Positions 1-11,218 of a stretch of DNA of 64,000 nt are shown here, one piece after another. The notes beneath the pieces are model-generated. The model was not told the DNA's origin and did no database searches. It saw nothing but the letters and a program-made list of their open reading frames with translations. The DNA is from Gamarada debralockiae. Its lineage: Eukaryota; Ascomycota; Leotiomycetes; Helotiales; Hyphodiscaceae. Each line of letters opens with the position of its first letter. Position 1 is the first letter of the stretch. The stretch spans positions 1 through 64,000 of the forward strand of contig NXFV01000193.1 of NCBI GenBank assembly GCA_002803225.1. The letters run 5' to 3'. The translations under genes and the position numbers were made by a program.

Positions 1-621
1 AACCCCCACGATAGCATTATCCCAACCCATCGGTCCTGGCCAGGCATCGGGAAAACACTCACAGCAGAATCCGTCGCCGAGACGATGAAAGTCCCCATAT
101 ACATGATGTCCGCAGGCGATCTCGGAACCCGCAGCCACGAAGTCGAACTGAAAATCACCAATATTCTCGAAATGATCGCAAAATGGAACGCCGTCCTGCT
201 CCTCGACGAATGCGACGTCTTCCTCGAAGTACGCTCAGCACATGATCTCGAACGCAACAAGATCGTCTCCATCTTCCTCCGCACCCTCGAATACTACGAA
301 GGCATTCTCTGCCTTACCACCAACCGCGTCCAGGATATGGACCCTGCTTTCCAAAGCAGGATCCATATTAGTATGGAATATCCCGGCTTGGATAGAGGAG
401 CGAGGAAGCAAGTTTGGGAGAACTTTTTGAAGCGGGGGATTGAGAATGAGTTGTCGGAGAAGGAGATTGGGTTGTTGGCTGATGTGGATATTAATGGGAG
501 GCAGATTAAGAATGTGTTGAAGACGGGACAGTTGCTTGCGAGGCATAAGGGGGTTAAGTTGAGGTATGAGCATTTGAGGACGGTGTTGAATGTGGAGAGG
601 AAGAAAATGGAGCGGGTCTAA
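1..621 (+). CDS. AAA+ ATPase, C-terminal part (5' truncated by window edge)
   Basis: The frame is open from base 1 to the TAA at 619-621, so the gene begins outside the window; the ATG at 85 is internal. Seen: a P-loop region ending GIGKT (nt 46-60), Walker B LLLDECD (about nt 199-219), a sensor-1-like TTNR, and a second-region segment QSRIHISMEYP followed by an alpha-helical lid. This order matches the fungal cytosolic/mitochondrial AAA family that carries an N-terminal DUF7025 domain (family knowledge). Such proteins hydrolyse ATP to remodel a substrate; the substrate is unknown. Oddity: where the family has HGPPGxGKT, this frame reads HRSWPGIGKT, so the first P-loop glycine is lost. Codon use also changes, from mostly C-ending codons before nt 340 to G/T-ending codons after nt 360. 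It may be intact but inactive, or a decaying copy. Confidence 0.8.
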   Translation, partial: NPHDSIIPTHRSWPGIGKTLTAESVAETMKVPIYMMSAGDLGTRSHEVELKITNILEMIAKWNAVLLLDECDVFLEVRSAHDLERNKIVSIFLRTLEYYEGILCLTTNRVQDMDPAFQSRIHISMEYPGLDRGARKQVWENFLKRGIENELSEKEIGLLADVDINGRQIKNVLKTGQLLARHKGVKLRYEHLRTVLNVERKKMERV

Positions 622-2128
622 AGAGACTTAGTTCTGTCCTGGAGTACTTTTCGGCAAGACTTTTGGAAATCATATACGTTCAGAGGTGGCAGGGATAGAA
701 GATTGTTCAGATACGAATTAATCTCCTCCCTTCCCGTCATCGTCGTGAAGTAACGAAGATTCTTTCTTTCTTTAATCTGATCTTGAGCGTCGAAGACCAG
801 GTGTGTCACTTGAGCTGTATTTTGGGGGCGAAATATAGTGGCATTTCTAGACCTAGCTGATATCTAAGGAGCTGGAATACAAGGAGGGGCAGAGCTCTCT
901 TATATCACAAAAGAGGGGAAAATACAGGCTATACCTGATTAGGCAATTCCAACCAACAAGGTGGCTACTCCAAAGTGAGAAGCCGCCGTGAGACTTGAAA
1001 CGCGAATGTCGCCATGCCTCAAATAATAGTGATCAACTGCGATGGAACACCATCCCAAGTCGGTCTTTGAAAGTCGCACTCTAATTCAGGAACCATCAAA
1101 GACAGCTGCGACAGAAGACCTATTCTTCTGTATATAGCAGAGTCCTTTTCTGTTGGCCGCAATAACAAGCCAATGAATTCCAGCTTCTTGACTTTTGCTA
1201 GGCTCTGCTGTAACTAAAGGGGCGATGGACGAGTCTGTTTCTTGTAGGAAAGACATTTTGATGAAGTTCTGGGCTGAGAAACTGTCGTACGAGAAGGATA
1301 GAGGGGAGAGAAAGGGTAGGAAGGAAGAAGCGGTCAAAAATTATGGATGCTGACTAAGCATCTGCCTGTGGATCGATCCAGTATCGATCCAGTACCGATA
1401 CCTTACGATCCAGGCACTAATACTGGATCGATCCATGATTGGTGGATCGTCGCCCAGCCTGCCTGTCTTTGGTTAGGGCGCAGCAGCTGTAGTCGGAGAC
1501 AATGCTTTCCCAGATATTACTTGGAGAAGATTCTTCCAAAAGGATATCGTTGGCCCAGGACTTCTTCTGTAGGAAAAGTTATACCTTTTTTCCTCGTCCG
1601 GGTCGTTGTTAATGTTTCCCCAGTATGCTATACACTCAAGCAAGTCCAAGCCCTGGAGAGCTTATCACGGATGGCAAGCTGTCAGCATTTGTTCACGAAC
1701 ACAAACAAGTTTGTTACACAGTACCAGTCATTACTTCACTGGCTCCATAGGGAACCGGATCCCGAGTGGCCCCCAGTCGAGTCTTCAATGGCTCTCATGC
1801 TTTCCCTCGTAAAGGTATAAGCATCGAACTTATACTTGTCTGTCCCAAGTCGCGATGGTGACAGCCTTCGAGGCAACCGGCTGAGGAGTTCAAGTCTTCC
1901 ACCAAACCGTTCTCTGGGCCTTTTGGAAGTGTGAGGCCTCTGTACCAATCGCTCCGTCATCGCGATGAACACATCTGGGGCTGGCTTCAGACTTGAGAGC
2001 TTGAGTAACAAGCTTACCATGAAATGTATCTGGGTTATCCAATTCAGCTTCAGAGTACCTAATTATCGTATTCGTATATATCTTCATTGATACATTTCCT
2101 TCGTCAGCTAGGGGTTCAGTGACCACCC
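622..2128. other. Intergenic, no supported gene
   Basis: Several short open frames exist on both strands (for example 1347-1820 plus, 1086-1337 minus and 1890-2147 minus). None shows a recognisable domain, splice structure or consistent codon use. The only clear structure is the inverted repeat at 1369-1435. Confidence 0.6.
1369..1435. repeat. Perfect 16-bp inverted repeat with 35-bp loop
   Basis: The left arm 1369-1384 (TGGATCGATCCAGTAT) and the right arm 1420-1435 (ATACTGGATCGATCCA) are exact reverse complements. Each arm itself starts or ends with the palindrome TGGATCGATCCA, and the loop holds more ATCGATCC/GATCC fragments. It could form a hairpin or cruciform. Its function is unknown and no coding context is seen. 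Confidence 0.8.
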
Positions 2129-2978
2129 TCATGAGCGTGCCAGCCAATCAAGCAATCTCTTTTTCGTATCCACCATATTCAAAACCGTGTCCATATCTCC
2201 CTCCTTGATTCCAAAACTGCCTACTTACACCTGGTCCTTGCCGCTCACTAACCCATTGTAGGCCTGCTCCGTGAACTGATCTAGCGGTATTCCGAACCCT
2301 TTTCTGGCTTCTTGTCTTATCGTCACGTTGTGGAGTTCGGTTTGAACGGGTGGAGGTGAGAGTGCGATGACCTTGACATCAGAACCTCCATATTTGAGCT
2401 GGTCTCGGAGACTGAGAATGAAGGCGTTAAGGGCGGCTTTGGGGGCAGACTAAGCGGGAAGTGTGGCGGCTGGAACGAGGGAAAGGTGGGAAACAGTGCT
2501 TTAATTTTCCGTCAGCCAAGTTCAATGGACAAGTATAGAGAAAGTAAAGACCTACTAAATGATTCCGGACTGAGTCTTTCCTTGTTTCGCCATCAAAAAT
2601 GGCAGGAATTCATGCGTAATGTTCACAAAACTTGTAAAGTTCAGCACGACCTCCGCGTTGAAGCTAGTCATATCGACTTAGTCGGCGTGCTGAAGCCATA
2701 GTCTCGCTGAATACCAGTATTTTCAAGAGCACACAGTCGAGCTCTACGTATGTAGTTGTGACAGTGTTTACGAATGTAGGGAGTCCTTGGGTGTAGTTGA
2801 TGTTGAAGCTACGGCTCCAGCTTTGGATGCGCCATGTTTGATGACGAAGGCGTCGAGTCTATCCTTCCTGCGCCAACTACTATCACTTTGCTGTCCGACT
2901 GAACGAGTCTCTTGGCCATAGCGTGGCCGATCCCTGAGGTCACGGTAATCATAATGACGCACTTGTATGGAAAGACAT
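2129..2978 (-). pseudogene. Short-chain dehydrogenase/reductase (SDR) pseudogene
   Basis: Reading the minus strand from a possible ATG at 2978, pieces of one SDR protein appear in different frames. They are a nucleotide-binding start (TSGIGHAMAKRL, then KVIVVG), a second block (RLDAFVIKHGASKAGAVA) in another frame, a middle block (FTSFVNITHEFLPFLMAK), the active-site block SAPKAALNAF, and SPPPVQTELHN. After another shift comes a C-terminal block ending LLDWLARS with a stop at 2129-2131. The family motif is YxxxK. Here the codon expected to encode the catalytic Tyr just before SAPK is a TAG stop (2450-2452). At least three frameshifts plus this stop make it a dead gene. In ascomycetes this subfamily resembles DltE-like oxidoreductases (family knowledge). 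Confidence 0.85.
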
Positions 2979-3980
2979 GATAGAATATGAAAGCCGTTTG
3001 AAGAAGTTGGTGCAATCGGAGTACTCTGAATTTGGAAGTTCACTTGGGTTAGGAGTTGATTTTGGAATGCTCGATGTGAAGCAATACCGTATTAATTGCT
3101 TTACAAGCAACTGTGTATAATCGATTATACACCACAACTTAAAAAAACTAAAAATTATTGCAAAACTTATTATAAAATAATTTAAATAAGCAGTATATTA
3201 ATTGTTTTAAATATTTTACTAGAAAAATTTTGAAAATTTTATGTGATTTTTAAAATAGATATTGCTCATAGAATGAACTGTTCTTATAAAGCAACTAATA
3301 CGGTAGCTACTCCTCTTATATCATGTTCTCGAAGATGGAGCTCAGCATCACTTGATACCACTACGCTCATTCAAGTATCCATCGAGGCATATGCAGCCAA
3401 ACGTGATAACACGACACTTCGATGGCGACGAGGGCCCTAGGATGTAATGTTTATGGGATGCATGGGCCTGTACCTAGGATTTCAGAATGACTACGACATA
3501 ACGTCGTGACCCCGGATTTTTTTCCAGAAGTCCCTGGATTTTAGTCTAAAATTCAGGTGCCGCCAGGTCGACAGCGCTAGATCGTAAAGCTTGTTTGATA
3601 TGGTAAAGCCTTACTATCCTCTAACCCCGAGAAGGAGATAATAGCAGATAGTCAAAGTCATTTCGAAATAAACTTCTGACATGAGGCTCGAAATGAAAGC
3701 GGAAGGAAAGATCCCAGCTAAAACCCACACCCCCTCCCCTCCTTTCCCCCCAATTGGGAATAGCTTCGCCTCTCGCTTCTCGGCTCCGGACATCCCTGCC
3801 GCATCCCGCTTGTATCTCCGCTCACCTCCCTTTCTCCCTATGATCTTATCCTCACATCAACCAATATGTGGCTGATAACCAACGTCAATGAAAGATTCCT
3901 ACCTTTTTCAGATCCTCCTATTTTCATCTAATGCAACGACATCCGGAAGATTTGTAAAGATCCAACGCCTTAAATTAGTC
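2979..3980. other. Intergenic with an AT-rich block
   Basis: No gene is seen. About 3130-3250 is a very AT-rich stretch (runs of A and T, almost no G or C), flanked by ordinary composition. It may be a mutated repeat remnant. The rest is the upstream region of the Zn2Cys6 gene, with a C/T-rich segment at about 3725-3850 close to that gene's start. Confidence 0.5.
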
Positions 3981-5582
3981 ATGGTCTACCGTGGGAAACC
4001 GTCAAAAGCGTGTCTCCCATGCAGAAGAAGAAAGCTTGTCTGCGATCTCAAAGAGGAAGGCTGTTCGCAGTGCCGCAGAGCAAAACTCATTTGCCATGGC
4101 TATCGCGATACGGAGGCATTGCGGGTTACAGACGAAAGCGTCTCTATCCAACGAAAGGTCCAGGGTTTTGCGTCAAGCTTAACGTCAAAATCTAAATCGA
4201 AACCCCCGTCCCCACCAAAGGCTCTCGTGCCCATGTTCCGTTATGCAGAAGCTATACCCCAGTCTCTGTCCATACCCATGTTAAGTCAAGCCAAAGACCT
4301 CTTCTACTATAATTACGTTGTTGGGGCACTCAAGCCGTTTGACTTCCTGCAAACTGTTTCCTCTTCGACTTCCGAGGATGATCACTTGAGTACAAGCATG
4401 GATGCGGTGGCCCTTGCATATCTCAACTACCAACGACATGCTCCAAACGCACAGTCTGACGCCAGGCGGTATTACATCACGGCTCTGCGGCTCGTGAACA
4501 AAGCCATACAGGACCCCGAACTGGCCAAGAAAGACTCCACTATGCTTGCAATTCTCCTTCTTGACCTCTACGAGAAGATCACGAACAAAGAACCGCATTA
4601 TGAAGGAGCTTGGGCAGCACATTTGCAGGGTGCTTTAACGCTGGTCAAGATGCGAGGCGACAAGCAGTTCGATGATCCAACAGCCCTTCGTATGCTGGTG
4701 CGTGTGAGTACGAACGGAATAATCAGCTGTGTAGCGAGCCACAGGCCCGTTCCCGAAGATATTTTGGCTCTGAGAGCAAACATAGCCTCCCATACTCCCA
4801 GCCCCGATCCAAAGTCGAGGGAATCGGATCTAATGATTGAAGTCGCCAGGCTAAGGCACGAACTGGAGGACGGCGATATGCCAGACGATAAGGCTATATC
4901 TTCCATCAAAGAGCTGGATGAGAAATTCCTGGCGCTATCTTTGGATGTCCAGCCGACGTGGCAATTCAAGACTGTACAGGTGGAGGAGAAATCAAGTCAT
5001 CATTGGGAATCACACCATCACGTATATCCTTGTGAACAAATTGGGCAGATGTGGAACGTACTTCGAATCACACGAATCCTTCTCAACGAATCCATTCTCT
5101 GTCGATGTCCAGACATCGAAGAAGTTCGAAGTCCAAATTCCAGAACGCCTTCTTTATGCCAGCAAGCCACTGAGACAATCGAAAGCATGGCATCCGATAT
5201 CTGCGCCACGGTTCCGCAATACATCGGAGATCTCTCTGCCGGTGGCTTTCACAAGTTGGCAGGGACGTCAGCTAGGAATCCCAGCATGCCTCCGGGTACC
5301 CCAAAGAGCAAAGACCGCTTTATGCCGGTCAAGCAAACGACTAGTCCCAATCCCACCCAACATCTACCTTGCTACAGACTCATCTTCCCATTGTATGTGG
5401 CTGCACAGTCGCCCGCAGCTCCACCAACACTCAGGCCTTGGACAATTGAGCAGCTTCGTTTCATGGCCGACTACCATGCAATTGAGAATGCGGCCCGTGT
5501 AGCAGATATACTAGAATCGGGAGAGGACAGGGATCCGTGGCTTGTGTATGCCATGCTTGGAAGCTATGCATTTGTGTGCTAG
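3981..5582 (+). CDS. Zn(II)2Cys6 fungal transcription factor
   Basis: A 533-residue single-exon protein and probable sequence-specific nuclear DNA-binding regulator. Near the N-terminus it has a canonical binuclear zinc cluster CX2CX6CX6CX2CX6C (CLPCRRRKLVC, then CSQC and a final C before HGY). A basic linker, a Ser/Pro/Lys-rich stretch and a long mainly helical region follow, typical of the regulatory part of this family. I chose the ATG at 3981 because the zinc cluster starts about ten residues later. The frame is open back to 3888, but that extension has no family character. Neighbours on both sides are pseudogenes, so no target pathway can be inferred. Target genes and ligand are unknown. 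Confidence 0.88.
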   Translation: MVYRGKPSKACLPCRRRKLVCDLKEEGCSQCRRAKLICHGYRDTEALRVTDESVSIQRKVQGFASSLTSKSKSKPPSPPKALVPMFRYAEAIPQSLSIPMLSQAKDLFYYNYVVGALKPFDFLQTVSSSTSEDDHLSTSMDAVALAYLNYQRHAPNAQSDARRYYITALRLVNKAIQDPELAKKDSTMLAILLLDLYEKITNKEPHYEGAWAAHLQGALTLVKMRGDKQFDDPTALRMLVRVSTNGIISCVASHRPVPEDILALRANIASHTPSPDPKSRESDLMIEVARLRHELEDGDMPDDKAISSIKELDEKFLALSLDVQPTWQFKTVQVEEKSSHHWESHHHVYPCEQIGQMWNVLRITRILLNESILCRCPDIEEVRSPNSRTPSLCQQATETIESMASDICATVPQYIGDLSAGGFHKLAGTSARNPSMPPGTPKSKDRFMPVKQTTSPNPTQHLPCYRLIFPLYVAAQSPAAPPTLRPWTIEQLRFMADYHAIENAARVADILESGEDRDPWLVYAMLGSYAFVC

Positions 5583-6109
5583 CACTGGACTTCCTTTTCA
5601 AAAATTTCTTGGGAACAAAATCGGATCCTTGCTCTGGAACGAGTGGGCTCCAAGACTTCAAATGCAATCACATGCTTCCCCGCCGAGTCGTTCACAGCAG
5701 CTTAGCTATTAGATATTTCTGTCCAGTTAAACGATTCGAGTCAAATCGCCCAAAGGAAATCAAATCTTTAAAGACCAAATCGTTCCAAGCATTCTAGATC
5801 GTTAGCTCCAATCAGTCACTCAAAACCGGCGACTCGAATTGGTTCCAGCCTACGGTACGATTCATTGGCCAATTGAATTCGCCTGATTCCCCTCCTCTTT
5901 CGTGCGCACGTTCGCAAAACCTCGCCCTGCAGATGAGATAATCGTTCTTGTCTATTGAACAATTCAAAAACTCGAGAAGTCGGTCAATCCCCGTTCGCTC
6001 ATATAACTTGAACGATTCGGCAGCCTCGAAAAATCCATCAATCTGATTCGTTCATGTCCCTTCGACGATTCAAAATTCGAGACTTGATCGATTCCATCCC
6101 ACCTTTCAA
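5583..6109. other. Intergenic, recurrent CGATTC-type words
   Basis: No gene. Between about 5725 and 6095 the words ACGATTC, GATTCG and TCGATT recur many times on one strand, upstream of the F-box/ankyrin remnant. This may be a promoter remnant or a degenerate simple repeat. Confidence 0.4.
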
Positions 6110-7137
6110 ATGATAAATTTCTTACCCTTCCGTCGAAAGGTGGCGTTGCATGGTCTCTCGAACGAGCTTCTCATCCAGATAGTCGAGTATCTCGACAATC
6201 AGGCTAATATCAACTCGGTCGTATGTATGTACCACTCGAAAATTCCATAGCCTTTTCAACGATTCACTTTACGAGAACACCGTCAGCCAGGGTTCCAGTG
6301 CTCTGTTGGCCGCACAGCATGGTCGAGATTCCACCGCCAGTAGATTGCTTAGCTAGGGGTAGATATTGATAGCATACGTCCAGAATCTCCGCCAACAAGA
6401 CTACCATGGAATACTCGTATTACCAACCAAGGAACAACTGCTCTACACACAGCTGCCTTCCACGATCATCCTTCCATTGTTCAAACTCTTAACGCAAATG
6501 CAAGTGTCGGTGTCAAGTCAGGGTCCAATTCCGCGTCGCTGGGAAGGCCAACCACGAGTAACAATGTATACAATCGTACCACTCCTCTCCACATAGCGGC
6601 CTGGAGAGGTCACATTAGGGTCATGAGGCAACTTCTTGAAGCAGAGGCAGACCTCGAAGCTAGAGACTTCAGGGATAACACATCTTTGTACGCGGCACTT
6701 GCATCGGGGCACGAGGCGACCGAGCGCACATTGCGGGGTTCATCGGCAACACCTCTGAATTCAACGCAGGACAAGGCCTTACGCCTCTCCACGTGGCAAG
6801 TCGGTACGCAAGTCCAGAATTCGTGCGCTGCTTTCTGGAACATAGTACTGGCGTCAACGTTAGAGACGCGGGAAGAAGGACCGCTCTTCACTATGCATTG
6901 GTTCCGAGGGAGGGGTGGCAGTACTCTACGAACGATGCGATATCGAATCCCTCATCCAGATTCAATCCTTGGAACTATTCGACTACTGCTGCAATCGGGA
7001 GCAAATCCTGACACAGGAAACTCTGATCCTAGGGTCTGGGGGACATAAATACTCGTGGAATGGGATCTCGTCACTCAGATACCCGAGTAAGAGCACTCTT
7101 CGAACGAGGTGGCCGTCCACCACCGAATAGCTTGTAG
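6110..7137 (+). pseudogene. F-box / ankyrin-repeat protein pseudogene
   Basis: The ATG at 6110 opens a stretch with an F-box-like helix (LSNELLIQIVEYLDNQANINSVV). After a probable intron starting GTATGTATGT come ankyrin-repeat segments: GSSALLAAQHGRDSTASRLL, TTALHTAAFHDHPSIVQTL, TTPLHIAAWRGHIRVMRQLL, LTPLHVASRYASPEFVRC and TIRLLLQSGANPD. They lie in at least three frames. In-frame stops interrupt the first repeat near 6350, and frameshifts occur near 6355, 6780, 7010 and 7042. The last readable piece ends with TAG at 7135-7137. Family knowledge: such proteins are accessory in leotiomycetes and are thought to be SCF ubiquitin-ligase adaptors. This copy is broken. Confidence 0.82.
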
Positions 7138-10100
7138 ATGGGCCGTAATTGGATACTTCATTTAGTTTCAGCGACGAGGAGGTCTGGGAATGAGCAAGAT
7201 CCTGCCGGGCCAACGTCCTCTTCTCCGGAGGAAGTATTAGATCAGAGCGGAAACTGTGCCGACCTCTTCAGACCCAGGTGCGTAAACCCAGATACAGTTT
7301 TTCACACCTTTAATTCCCTCGGTAGCTACCTCATGACTCTGGCTCTGGTCCAGAAACTCCGAAACTCGGTGGCATCCCAGAAATTTCGACCCAGCACTGT
7401 TCCTCGCTCTTGGAGCTACCAGAAACGCAAACCTGCCAACACCTGCATCCACTATCCCTCAAATCTCGAGGGAGAAGACGTTGGAGGCCACTGATGCTCT
7501 GAGATTGGAGCTAGGTCGAACATCTACATCATGTATTCCTAAATGTCTAAATAAGGACCAGTGTCAATGGAAGAGTGATGAATATCTGAACACTTGCTTG
7601 CTTGAAGCCAACTTAGAACTGAACCACGAAATTCAAACCCTCTATATTCGAGGCCAGTTCTTGAACCATCTCCTGCAATTAGAAATTTGGAAATGCTTGT
7701 TTGTGCTGGCTCTCGGTCTATATCCCGTTGGCGACACGCGCGAATCTCAACAACAGGTACATCGCCAATCCCACCTGTGACTTCCAAAAGTGTGTAAGTG
7801 GCCCAGCATGCATTTCCATGAGTTTCTGACACTGGCAGAGCCTAGCCGGGACACTGGCGTTCTGCTTGATGAGTACACGAAGCTGTCCCGACTTTGCAGT
7901 GTCCTTCCAAAATCTTGGCTAAAGGACATACAGTTGAATGGGCAGCGCTTTGGGGGCGTCTATACAAGGCTTTACAGGTCAGAATTTGAGGGAGGATTCA
8001 CTTGAAGATTGAAATTGGGGTATGAGAATAAGGGGGGGATGGAGGAAGTTTTGTTTTGGGGGATATAAAACAAAAGTTTCAATTTGGCATTGGTTTTGGA
8101 GAACACTTGATGCTTTGAAAGGCTACAACGATAAGAAGAAATTGTGTTTCACTCTATTGTAATTCGTGAAAGAACAATGATCGTCCTTCGGTGAACATGT
8201 TTGTGAGCCTGCCATGGCTCATCTGTTTCTCAAACACTGATTCTCTATTGTCTGTTGTCGACATGCATATCAGTTTCGATGTGAATTTCGCACTCGATGC
8301 CCTTTGTTGTGTTCAGCATCACAAATGGTATGACTTGCAAGATTGACCTGATCACAGAAGACTATGAAAATGACCTTTGGGGCGAGGATGTTAGAGAAGA
8401 AGAGGTCGATATGATCACAGCAGACCAGCACAAGTGAGCTTTAGAATAAGGCAACCTGCAGTATTGTCAAAGAACTTTGTGGTTCGCTTGTTGAAATCAG
8501 TCGGCTTTCGAGGTATAACGACTGATTCCAGAGCCTCTGATTCTTTCCACGCGACTGTATAGTTGTATTTAACATAGCTTTCACAGACTTTTGAAACTCG
8601 CTCATCAATATCGAAAACCAACAAATACAGCTCTTCTTGTGAACAACATTGGGAGTCCTTCAAAAAGACCTCTGTACCAACTAATTCACAGTCTTAACTC
8701 AGAACATGTGCAGTACTCCTGTCGATTTTCTTCTGTCGATGTGTAAAAGTAGTGCCAATGCGTATTTCGCCGCCAATAACTTCAGTAGTCAAACGATACG
8801 ATATGCGCAGGAGGTGGTTCCTAGGAGTCCATGAAGCATAAGCTCACAATACTTGATAATAGTTTCAGGATTTGAAATTCCCCTGGACGGTCTGAGGGAT
8901 AAATTGTCGCTGTGAGAATATCAAACTGATAGCGTCTTCGTCATTGTCCTACTTAATCAATTTGCTGCATGTCTCCGATATCATTATCCATACAAAGAGT
9001 TGAAATATGAAGAACGAGAAGAGGTTGCCTGAATGCGGTCGAAGCGGAGAAACACTTCTCTCCACCTACCGATAGTATGAAATATCCGTTTGGTTAGTTA
9101 GGATATTCAAATACAAGTAAGATAACCTCAAACTTGAGTAATCCTTCGTTCCTTGGCTGGTCTGAGAAGGAGCAGAGCTTCGTCGGATGAGCGGCGGCTT
9201 TTACCACGCGGAACGGATTTTGTACAGCCAGCAACCAAAGCCGACATTCCGACTTGGAATGAATGATTTTATGGTTTGTATGAGCCGTAAGTATTCAATG
9301 CTGGTAATAGGGAATCACTGTACCCATCTACGCTCAGAAAAGGATTCAAACGTGTGCGGCCCAGAGTCGGTAGTCTTGATGTCAGCCTCACTTCCGAAAA
9401 ATTTTGACCGAGTAGGATTGACATGTGAATGGCGACAAGCGCCTGGACCAGCCATTCGAGCCAGAGACATACTAGGTAACCGGCAAACTCGAGATGCACG
9501 CCAAAATCGTCGCGCCAGTCATTGTTTCCAAACCATTTCTGCGCTCTACAGTAATACGGGATTACGTGATCATGAAGGGGCAGACTTGGGATTTGAGGCT
9601 CAATCGTGGGGAGATAACGATGCTGACGCTTGGCGCGCAGGTGGGATTTGTCCAGACTTGATCCAAGGCCGCTCAGAAATCCTCCTTCGGTCGCACTTAC
9701 CCCTCGATCACAATGCTCTTTGTTCCTCTTCGTCCGTATGTACTTCGAAGATCTCCTAACAAAGGGATTGATGACAACGATTTTATTGTGGCTTCATTAG
9801 GCATCCATCTGGAAAGCATGTGCGGCCTTTGTCGCGGAATCTTTGGAGGCGTTGAATTCCGTATGGCTGCTTTTACCTCTTCCCCATGACTCACACCTCG
9901 TCGCAGTGCCGAGGAGAGGCGCATAAGACACCACACACCAACGCGACAGCCCAAACGAAATATGCAGCCATGCAACCATCACATCATGCATGCATTAAAT
10001 TGATCCATATTTATTCCATCAGCCTTAGGGATATAGGAGGGTTGATGCAGTACAGTAATTATGTTCAGGTGTCTGTCGCAAGGCTCTGTTGCGACTTTTT

Positions 10101-10560
10101 GAGCGAGAAGGTTGAGAAAAGGCCAGGATGGCCTCCTTTGGGGATAATCGGAGGCAAATCGGCCGGCTTCTGTCGGAGGTGGTTGGGCCTGGGTGGGCTA
10201 TATTTGGCAGGGGTAGGATAAGCATCAGCAATCTCAACCTCGTCGTCGCCATCGCATCGAAAAACCTCTTTGTTCGCGATATCATGATGATGATGATGAT
10301 GCTCATTGATGAACTCTCTTCGTATCTCTTCGTACCTAATTATCGGCCGCATGGTGTTCGGGCCGCGTTCTCTTCTCCTTTTCTTTTGGATGCGCCGGTT
10401 TCAGAAGGGGCTTGATCCAACAGGAATGAATTTCCATTCGTTAGGGCGGTACGCGAATTACGACGCTAGCAAGGAACCGCTCCCAAAAAGGAGTGGTTTT
10501 TGTGGGTCCGTTGCCGGCCTTATGGCCTGATTCAGGCAACTTTTGAAAATGACTCGGTGG
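7138..10560. other. Long region without a supported gene
   Basis: Open frames at 7138-7494, 7481-7780 and 9187-9759 (plus) and 8415-8663 (minus) have protein-like composition, but I recognise no domain in them. The 7350-7780 frame could be the tail of the preceding decayed gene. The 9187-9759 frame (190 codons) is the longest and could be a gene fragment. Nothing else is seen up to the TATA box at 10561 except a short ATG repeat. Confidence 0.45.
10284..10301. repeat. ATG trinucleotide microsatellite (6 units)
   Basis: Six perfect consecutive ATG units lie in the far upstream region of the TATA-binding protein gene. Confidence 0.9.
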
Positions 10561-10568
10561 TATATAAG
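10561..10568 (+). promoter_or_regulatory. Candidate TATA box of the TBP gene
   Basis: TATATAAG stands about 650 bp upstream of the TBP start codon. It is followed by a long pyrimidine-rich, C/A-rich stretch without a conserved reading frame, as expected of a 5' untranslated leader. If used, transcription would start near 10590 and the leader would be about 600 nt. The assignment is inference. Confidence 0.4.
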
Positions 10569-11218
10569 CAGCCGCTCCCTCCGTGAAAATTTTGGGAGCC
10601 TTCTCGCGTAATTGGGGTAATTTTCATTTGCGCATAACAACACGTCCAACAACATCTCCAAACAACCCCTCTTCACCATCTCCACGACGACAGCGCACAG
10701 ATCATAGTGCCCTGCGGATTACATTCATTTATTCTGGTGAATTGTGCGACCGAAATTCCATTAAATTTCGGGCTGTTTGTCCTCTTGCGACTCGAGTCAC
10801 TTGTCCGACTGTCGCAACGACCTTTGCGCCTCCATCAGTACTCCGCAACAATAGCCATCTCATCTACAATACCTTATCTCGGTATTGGGTCGCGATCAAT
10901 AGATCAAACCCGAAATATCATCGTCGAGCAGCGACTGTAGGGGAGACATTAGGTTGTTCATCTCCCACAAACGGTACGACCAGTCCCTCTCGACGCAAAC
11001 AAACAAGAACATCCTCCCTTTCACCTTCACCTCCCTCCGTCTCATTCACTCTCCGTCCTTCGAAACTTCGAGTCGCGAATAAATACCCCCTCGCTTTCTC
11101 GAACTTCGATCGTCGTTCTTCCTCCATCCTCGAACATCACATCTGACTTCAAGTCTCCACAGACCTGCTCGCTCACCTTCGACACATCTTTCTACGAAGC
11201 GCATAGCCTCTCATCAAG

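Noticed and set aside
1347..1820. 157-codon open frame spanning the inverted repeat
   Set aside because: Its N-terminal codons are the palindrome itself, and no protein family is recognisable.
9187..9759. 190-codon frame that might be a gene
   Set aside because: The composition is protein-like, but no domain was recognised on either strand and there is no clear promoter; it was left within the intergenic entry.
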